A stretch of DNA of 64,000 bases, from the NCBI GenBank assembly GCA_964579395.1, contig CAZOFT010000008.1, positions 1 to 64,000 on the forward strand, written 5' to 3'. Below the pieces are notes generated by a model. It was not told the DNA's origin. It did not search any database and saw nothing but the letters and a program-made list of their open reading frames with translations. The first letter of the stretch is position 1. Each line of letters starts with the position of its first letter. The position numbers and the translations under genes are program-made. The stretch is from JACOTV01 sp964579395 (GTDB lineage: Bacteria > Patescibacteriota > Microgenomatia > UBA1406 > GWC2-37-13). Below are positions 59,131 through 64,000 of the stretch, piece by piece.

Positions 59131-59607
59131 ATGAATCTACAAAAAAAATACGTACTGCCGGCAATCATGCTGACAATTCTTGGGGGAAGTATGATTGCGG
59201 TTCGTCCGGCGCAGGCATTTTTCGGGTCTGACAACGGTCAGGACACGATGGTCAAAGAACTCGCTACACAACTTGGCGTTTCTGAAGACAAAGTAAAAAG
59301 TGCCATGGACACAATCCATCAAAAACATGAGCAGGAGCGTGAGCAAAAGATGCAGGAAAAACTTGATTCGCTGGTCTCACAGGGTAAGATCACAGCTGAA
59401 CAAAAAACAGCATTTGTAGCCAAGCTTGCTGAACATAAAAAACAAATGGATGCAATCCGTGACGATTCTTCATTGACGGACGAACAGCGACGGGAAAAAA
59501 TGAAGACTCTGCATGATGAGCTTAAACAATGGCTCACAGATCAGGGTCTTTCAGATATCGGCATTATGGGTGGTAAATTTGGACACGTAAGGGGAGGTCC
59601 ACATTAA
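59131..59607 (+). CDS. Exported helical protein, unknown (DUF2680-like)
   Basis: 158 residues. A signal peptide (about 1-29, ending RPAQA) is followed by a charged helical protein with the pattern LATQLGVSEDKVKSAM and GKITAEQKTAFVAKLAEHK. This recalls DUF2680 or SHOCT-like exported proteins, where each pair of helices begins with a Leu/Asp-rich turn. The C-terminus is Gly/His-rich (GGKFGHVRGGPH). A strong ribosome site and terminator enclose it, so it is likely well expressed. Confidence 0.7.
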   Translation: MNLQKKYVLPAIMLTILGGSMIAVRPAQAFFGSDNGQDTMVKELATQLGVSEDKVKSAMDTIHQKHEQEREQKMQEKLDSLVSQGKITAEQKTAFVAKLAEHKKQMDAIRDDSSLTDEQRREKMKTLHDELKQWLTDQGLSDIGIMGGKFGHVRGGPH

Positions 59608-59639
59608 CGATTCCCACCTGTAATGCACATGTTGGTTCG

Positions 59640-59671
59640 CCCCGCCCGACTTCTTCCGGGCGGGGTTTTTT
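59640..59671 (+). terminator. Rho-independent terminator after the exported helical protein
   Basis: CCCCGCCCG (59640-59648) pairs with CGGGCGGGG (59657-59665) around an eight-base loop, followed by six T. It is the strongest terminator in the window. Confidence 0.95.
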
Positions 59672-59711
59672 ATTGTCCAAAAACCACCCTCACTCCCACT
59701 TCTTCTTTGGC

Positions 59712-59717
59712 TATACT
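59712..59717 (+). promoter_or_regulatory. -10 element of ung
   Basis: TATACT directly before an ATG at 59718 and six bases before ATG 59724. The second is the better start under the box-to-start rule. Confidence 0.5.
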
Positions 59718-59723
59718 ATGGCC

Positions 59724-60389
59724 ATGAATGATGTGCGCATAAACGAATCGTGGAAGGAAGTCCTGGAAGATGAGTTTCAGCAAGACTACTGGCCACAGCT
59801 GACTTCATTTGTGCGACAGGAATATACTTCAACCACCGTCTATCCCCCACCCAAGGACGTGTTTCGTGCCTATGATTTGTGCCCGTTTGACCAAGTCAAA
59901 GTAGTGATTGTCGGCCAAGACCCGTACCATGGCCCCAAACAAGCCAACGGCCTATGCTTTGCAGTGCACGACGGAATCACTCTCCCACCCTCGTTGAAAA
60001 ATATCTACAAAGAAATTCACAACGACATAGGCATCTCTCCCAATCCAAGCGGCGATTTGTCACGATGGGCCAAGCAGGGAGTGCTCTTGCTCAACAGCGT
60101 ACTGACCGTGCGAGCAGGAAATCCCGCATCACACGCTGGCCATGGTTGGGAGCAGTTTACCGATGCCACGATACAGTCGCTTGCGTTTTTGAGCGAGAAT
60201 ATTGTCTATATGCTGTGGGGCAAGTATGCACAGAAAAAAGGCGAAGTTATTGACCCTGAGAATAATCTGGTACTTACCTCCGGCCATCCATCACCGTTTT
60301 CTGCGAATTTATTCCACGGAAATCACCACTTCAGCCGTTGTAATGAGTACCTAAGAGAGCACGGTCTGGAGCCGATAGACTGGAGCTGA
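59724..60389 (+). CDS. ung: Uracil-DNA glycosylase, family 1
   Basis: 221 residues from ATG 59724. GQDPYH at 64-69 with the catalytic Asp, LLNSVLTV and HPSPFSA, which contains the intercalating loop and His, are all intact. It removes uracil from DNA. The terminator of the previous gene lies only 41 bases before the box. It is convergent with the histidine kinase gene, four bases between stops. Confidence 0.95.
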   Translation: MNDVRINESWKEVLEDEFQQDYWPQLTSFVRQEYTSTTVYPPPKDVFRAYDLCPFDQVKVVIVGQDPYHGPKQANGLCFAVHDGITLPPSLKNIYKEIHNDIGISPNPSGDLSRWAKQGVLLLNSVLTVRAGNPASHAGHGWEQFTDATIQSLAFLSENIVYMLWGKYAQKKGEVIDPENNLVLTSGHPSPFSANLFHGNHHFSRCNEYLREHGLEPIDWS

Positions 60390-60393
60390 GGCG

Positions 60394-61413
60394 TCAGACA
60401 GGCACTGACACTTCAAAACGGGCACCTTTTTCCTGCTTAACAACCATGATTGTCCCTCCGTATCTGCTCGCAATTCGTTTTGCAATTGCCAAGCCAAGCC
60501 CATAGCCGCCGTCCTCCCCCACTCGTTCACGCGCATTTTCTGCACGATAAAATCGGTCAAAAATATGTGGAATATCTTTTTCGGCGATACCGATTCCTTC
60601 ATCGGCAACGGTAAGAACAGCGTTTTTCTTACGTCGCTCTAAAGTGACCTGCACCGTACTGCGAGTCGGACTGTATTTGATGGCATTATCCAAAAGGATG
60701 CGTACCAGCTGCGACATATCTTCTTCGTGAGCAGTGATTTGAACTGCTTCAAGCTGCGCCTGCACTTTTATCTTTTTCGTTTCAGTGCGTCGCCTCATAG
60801 ACTTGACTGCATCGTGCACAACCTGATCTAGCACAACTCGGGTGCGATGCGAGCTACTATCGGCGCCCGGCACCTGTGCAAGCTGCAGCAATGATCGCGC
60901 AAGCTCCTGCAGGCGCTTTACATCTGCCAGATTTTCTTCAAGAATCTCTCTTGCCTCAGACAATGATTGTTTTTTCCCACGCAAAAAGACTTCTATCCCT
61001 GACTGCAATGAAGTGAGCGGTGTCTTAAGCTCGTGGGAAGCATCCGAAATAAACCGGTTCTGCTCAGCAATCATACTCGCAATAGGCTCCAGCGTCTTTG
61101 CCGACAGCATATATCCCACTCCGGCAACCGTGACCAGAATACCCACATTAATGATTGCCAATATTGTGACCACATGCACCTTGGCTTCTTCCATCAGCTC
61201 CGCATTGTGTGCTGCCCGCATCTGGTGCAAATCTTTCGGCAGTATGTATCCTGCAGCACTGAGCCTCTCCTCCATACGCACGCGCTGCAGCTCATCAAAA
61301 CGAGACACTTCTGTAAGCACTGCGCGGTAGACCACCACTGAGAACATGATTGAGATCACCATGCTCACAATCACGTACCATGCTGTTAATTTCAGTCTTG
61401 CTCGTAAAAACAT
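60394..61413 (-). CDS. Sensor histidine kinase
   Basis: 339 residues from ATG 61413. Two membrane helices (about 12-30 and 82-103) enclose a short external loop of about 50 residues, too small for a full PAS-type sensor. SHELKTPL with phospho-His127, the N-box LLDNAIKYS and the G-boxes DEGIGIAEKDI and GYGLGLAIAK are intact. It is the partner of the response regulator, whose gene ends 92 bases upstream on the same strand. The intervening AT-rich stretch may hold a promoter or a processing site. Confidence 0.93.
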   Translation of the reverse strand: MFLRARLKLTAWYVIVSMVISIMFSVVVYRAVLTEVSRFDELQRVRMEERLSAAGYILPKDLHQMRAAHNAELMEEAKVHVVTILAIINVGILVTVAGVGYMLSAKTLEPIASMIAEQNRFISDASHELKTPLTSLQSGIEVFLRGKKQSLSEAREILEENLADVKRLQELARSLLQLAQVPGADSSSHRTRVVLDQVVHDAVKSMRRRTETKKIKVQAQLEAVQITAHEEDMSQLVRILLDNAIKYSPTRSTVQVTLERRKKNAVLTVADEGIGIAEKDIPHIFDRFYRAENARERVGEDGGYGLGLAIAKRIASRYGGTIMVVKQEKGARFEVSVPV

Positions 61414-61505
61414 AAGTGTTGTCAAAAACTGTACAGATACCGCACCCTCATCATAACTGCCTCAAATTAATATATCAAAATATATACTTTCTGTAATTAT
61501 ATAAA

Positions 61506-62183
61506 TCAATCGCCTTGAATTTTATACCCAAAGCCGCGCACGGTATGAATGCGTTTGGGCAGCTCGGGAAACGGGTCCTCAAGCTTGGTGCGCAAATGCT
61601 TGATATGCGCCTCAACCGTGTTGGGCAACACATCCGCATCAAAGTCCCATACCGCATCAATTATCTGGTCTTTGGAGACCACACTCCCCTTGTTTCGCAC
61701 CAGATATTCCAGAAGCATAAATTCTCGGCGCGAAAGCACTAGTTCCTGCCCATCTCGCGTCACGGAGTATGTAAGGGTATCAATCGTGATATCACCGCAG
61801 GAAAGGGCGTTTTTTTGCTGTTTTTTTGGCCTTCTGGACAGTGCACGGACCCGCGCAACCAATTCTTCAAATGCAAACGGTTTCGGCAAGTAGTCATCAG
61901 CTCCATTATTAAGCCCTTCAACACGCTCAGGAATCATGGTTTTGGCCGTGAGCATCAATATCGGCGTGCCTATGTCATTGTCACGAAGCGTACGGGCAAC
62001 CTCCATGCCTTCCATGCCCGGAAGCATGCGATCAAGCACAATCACATCATACGTATTTTCCACAGCCAGATCATACCCATCATCACCTCTTCCGACTGTC
62101 TCCACCACCCAACCTTCCTGCTCAAACCCACGCTTAATCGCGCGCGCTATTCGCTCCTCATCCTCGACAACCAGTATTTTCAT
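61506..62183 (-). CDS. OmpR-family response regulator
   Basis: 225 residues. A receiver domain with acidic pocket VEDEE and phospho-acceptor D51 (VLDRMLPGMEG), and the Lys in LTAKTM, is followed by a winged-helix DNA-binding domain (about 130-225, with RRPKKQQKNALSCG linker and TVRGFGYKI end). It works with the kinase at 60394. TATAAT is six bases before the ATG. Confidence 0.95.
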   Translation of the reverse strand: MKILVVEDEERIARAIKRGFEQEGWVVETVGRGDDGYDLAVENTYDVIVLDRMLPGMEGMEVARTLRDNDIGTPILMLTAKTMIPERVEGLNNGADDYLPKPFAFEELVARVRALSRRPKKQQKNALSCGDITIDTLTYSVTRDGQELVLSRREFMLLEYLVRNKGSVVSKDQIIDAVWDFDADVLPNTVEAHIKHLRTKLEDPFPELPKRIHTVRGFGYKIQGD

Positions 62184-62189
62184 GAGCTT

Positions 62190-62195
62190 ATTATA
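62190..62195 (-). promoter_or_regulatory. -10 element of the response regulator gene
   Basis: Perfect TATAAT on the minus strand, six bases before ATG 62183. Confidence 0.6.
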
Positions 62196-62282
62196 CGCAC
62201 ACTACGCTGAAATCTAGCTTAATAGGGCATGCCGGGATTCATGCTCAAGAACATCACGATCCTCCCTGACACATTTGCTTTG

Positions 62283-62288
62283 TATAAT
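62283..62288 (+). promoter_or_regulatory. -10 element of the nucleotidyltransferase gene
   Basis: Perfect TATAAT, seven bases before ATG 62296. It decides that start over the one at 62275. Confidence 0.6.
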
Positions 62289-62295
62289 CTCCCGT

Positions 62296-63171
62296 ATGAG
62301 CTCGAATATATCGCTTCAGAAGGCAGTCATCCATACACTTGCCTATTTCGGCCAATTTACCTACGCTCCGAGCGCACGAGAAATCCATTTATTTCTTCCT
62401 GTCCTCTCCTCAATTGACGATGTGGAACGCAGTATTCAAACTGGGATAAAAACGAATAAAATTATAGAGATTTCCTTTCCCAGCAATGTATACAGATATA
62501 CCCTCCCCCAGTATAGTATCTCCAAAAAAACCATTCTTGACCGTCTCAAAACGAGCGAAAAAAAGGAAAAAATGCTTAAAAAGTGGATTTATTTGCTCAA
62601 ACACACACCCGCTGTCCAATTTGTTGGCGTCAGCGGTTCAGTTGCCAGCCACAATGCACTCCCGTCTGATGATATTGACCTTTTCATCATCACCTCAACT
62701 GGCGGACTTTGGACTGCTCGGGCTGTTCTGACAGCCTTTTTTACCCTTTTTGGAATACGGAGGCAACGTTTGCAAACAAGCGCTCCAGACAAGCTTTGTA
62801 TGAACTTATGGTTTGAGAATAGCTCGTTGGGAGTGCCTAAACTCAAACAGAGCGAGTATACAGCGTATGAAGTGTGGCGTATGCGCCCACTAGTAAACAA
62901 GAATCATACGTACGAACAATTTCTGCTCGCAAACCGTTGGACGACCCACTATCTTCCAAATACTCAAGCAGTGCTTCCGACACCTCACACTTGCACCCCT
63001 GCTTTTTCCTTCTTTTTTCTCGAACCACTCATGAAACGAGTCCAAAAATACATCATCAACAGACATAAAACGACCGAATTTATCACCGAGACACAACTCT
63101 GGTTCTATCCTGACGATATTTATACGCAGATCGAAAAAAATACCAAGCGCACCCCGATTCGGAGAAATTGA
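62296..63171 (+). CDS. Nucleotidyltransferase-domain protein
   Basis: 291 residues from ATG 62296. VSGSVASHN at about 112-120 and DDIDLF (D126, D128) make the G-S and D-x-D motifs of polymerase-beta-type nucleotidyltransferases. The N-terminal 90 residues are helical and look like a winged-helix region (FTYAPSAREIHLFLPV). The helical C-terminal half probably binds the acceptor. Such proteins modify sugars, antibiotics or RNA; the target is unknown. The more AT-rich codons, compared with its neighbours, may show acquisition. Confidence 0.75.
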   Translation: MSSNISLQKAVIHTLAYFGQFTYAPSAREIHLFLPVLSSIDDVERSIQTGIKTNKIIEISFPSNVYRYTLPQYSISKKTILDRLKTSEKKEKMLKKWIYLLKHTPAVQFVGVSGSVASHNALPSDDIDLFIITSTGGLWTARAVLTAFFTLFGIRRQRLQTSAPDKLCMNLWFENSSLGVPKLKQSEYTAYEVWRMRPLVNKNHTYEQFLLANRWTTHYLPNTQAVLPTPHTCTPAFSFFFLEPLMKRVQKYIINRHKTTEFITETQLWFYPDDIYTQIEKNTKRTPIRRN

Positions 63172-63405
63172 GCTCAAATAACGCTTTTTAGAGGGCTTCG
63201 CAAGGCCCCTGCAGAAATTCGTCAAAAAAAGGGTTAAGTTTTATTTATATTTAGGCTGTTACAACAATCTAATCGAATACTTAAGAGCAGTGTTGGGCTT
63301 ACAGAAGGGGCTCCTCATTTTTGGCAGAGCACATCTGTGTCTGATATGTTGTTCTTTCTAGGCAGTTTTTTTTCGTTACGAAGCGATATTTGGTTAGTTG
63401 TTGGA
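63172..63405. other. Intergenic region with a repeat and poor hairpins
   Basis: 234 bases between convergent genes. An imperfect hairpin (GGGCTT...AAGGCCC) lies near 63192-63212 and the AACTAACC-type repeat at 63390-63405. No gene was seen. Confidence 0.4.
63390..63405 (-). repeat. AACCAAC-family repeat G, abutting a stop codon
   Basis: On the minus strand it reads CCAACAACTAACCAAA, immediately after the stop codon of the WecG/TagA gene. It has the same position relative to a gene as copy A after ychF. Confidence 0.5.
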
Positions 63406-64000
63406 CTACTGTCTTCGCGCTTGGCGAATAGCCTGGAGCACAACCAAGACGAGGTACTTCGCAAGCTTCATTTGCCTCTTGACTCGCCATGGCTCCTTTA
63501 CCAAACGATACAACCATTCTAAATATATTGCCCTCATCCATGCCGGTGCACGCTCTACTTTGCCACTGATAAAGTCAAATGCTCCTCCAACTCCCATACA
63601 GACAATTCCTTCCAATTTAGTTTTATTTGCATCGATCCAGAGTTCTTGAGCCGGAGAACCGAAGGCAAAAAATAAGATATGGGGCCTCCTGGCGGTAATT
63701 ATAGAAAAAATAGCGTCAATTTCTTCTTTTTTTGGTTGGGAGATAGCTTTAAATCCTTGGAGTCCAAAAAAGCTCGATTTTGGATATTTCTCCTGATAGC
63801 AGATTGCTATTTCCTCTGCTAAAGTACCGGATGCCCCGATTAGCCCAACAGTAAGACCCGCTCTCCCGGCAAGATCAAGTAGATCGCTCATGAGATCAAC
63901 GCCGGTCACGCGTTCAAACTTCTCTTTATAGATAGATTGGAGCGCCAGCAAAGCCCAAGAGCCATCAATAATGTTTATTTGGGCTGTCTCAATAACCCGT
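63406..64000 (-). CDS. WecG/TagA/CpsF-family glycosyltransferase, truncated by the window edge
   Basis: The frame stays open to 64000, so the N-terminal part lies outside; a TTG at 63951 is not the true start. ERVTGVDL near the start, then GLIGASG, FFGLQGF and FAFGSPAQELWI, the GVGGAFDFISGK block and RAPAWMR...EWLYRL are the conserved WecG/TagA signatures. The family moves N-acetylmannosamine or a related sugar onto a lipid-linked disaccharide in surface polymer synthesis. It agrees with the other glycosyltransferases of the window. Confidence 0.9.
   Translation of the reverse strand, partial: RVIETAQINIIDGSWALLALQSIYKEKFERVTGVDLMSDLLDLAGRAGLTVGLIGASGTLAEEIAICYQEKYPKSSFFGLQGFKAISQPKKEEIDAIFSIITARRPHILFFAFGSPAQELWIDANKTKLEGIVCMGVGGAFDFISGKVERAPAWMRAIYLEWLYRLVKEPWRVKRQMKLAKYLVLVVLQAIRQARRQ

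Noticed and set aside
1..64000. Alternative genetic code with TGA read as Gly
   Set aside because: Several well-defined proteins (e.g. 53260-54090 and 12378-14209) end at TGA at the family-typical position.

Overview
The window looks like part of the genome of an uncultivated, streamlined bacterium, most likely of the Patescibacteria/CPR radiation. The pointers are the very tight gene packing, many small orphan membrane proteins, four tRNAs without an encoded CCA, a shortened Pth, a VirB4/TraG-like ATPase behind a tiny membrane protein, a DUF5663-like operon and Thr/Pro-linked surface modules. TGA is an ordinary stop and TGG is read by tRNA-Trp(CCA), so the Gracilibacteria-type recoding is not used. 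The placement is inferred from gene content, not from a marker phylogeny.

Layout. 1-2000 is a GC-rich island with the tail of one gene and one secreted Thr-rich protein. Its codon use and Shine-Dalgarno site differ from everything that follows, so it is either a transferred segment or an assembly join. 2934-10 kb: a membrane-anchored beta-propeller protein, a giant GT-C-like membrane glycosyltransferase and a conjugation-type ATPase. 10-21 kb: a dockerin-bearing SGNH esterase, YchF coupled to a DUF4393 (Abi-alpha-like) gene, OsmC, DUF389, an M4 metalloprotease with dockerin, a GT2, DsbB, peptide deformylase, an M50 protease and bL28. 21.5-28.3 kb: a minus-strand cluster of seven surface genes carrying cohesin-like and dockerin modules, partly built by duplication, with a divergent HTH gene. 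28.6-36 kb: an unknown large-protein operon, a zinc-ribbon protein and a GalT-like enzyme. 36-46 kb: Pth, two GT4 enzymes, a glutaredoxin-like fusion, a GH18-like protein, a nucleotidyltransferase-like protein and a HAD/CDP-alcohol phosphotransferase fusion. 46-55 kb: ABC-F, tRNA-Trp, tRNA-Arg(GCG), an exonuclease/GIY-YIG protein, DUF2207, a pair of oxygenase-like paralogues with an NDK-like gene, tRNA-Ser and tRNA-Leu. 55-64 kb: an alpha/beta hydrolase, an FAD enzyme, RarA, a pilin, Ung, a two-component system, a nucleotidyltransferase and a WecG/TagA enzyme cut by the window edge.

How it works together. The strongest theme is a cell-surface assembly system. Membrane-anchored cohesin-like proteins, mixed cohesin-dockerin proteins and catalytic dockerin proteins (an esterase and a metalloprotease) occur within 18 kb. 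Several glycosyltransferases for surface polysaccharide and a pilin lie in the same window.

Two genome-wide patterns run across the functional blocks. First, about thirty genes have a TATAAT-like hexamer only 5-9 nt before the start codon, which predicts leaderless mRNAs. Second, a short repeat built on AACCAAC/AACTAAC units sits between genes, next to stop codons and, in frame, inside the housekeeping genes ychF and pth.
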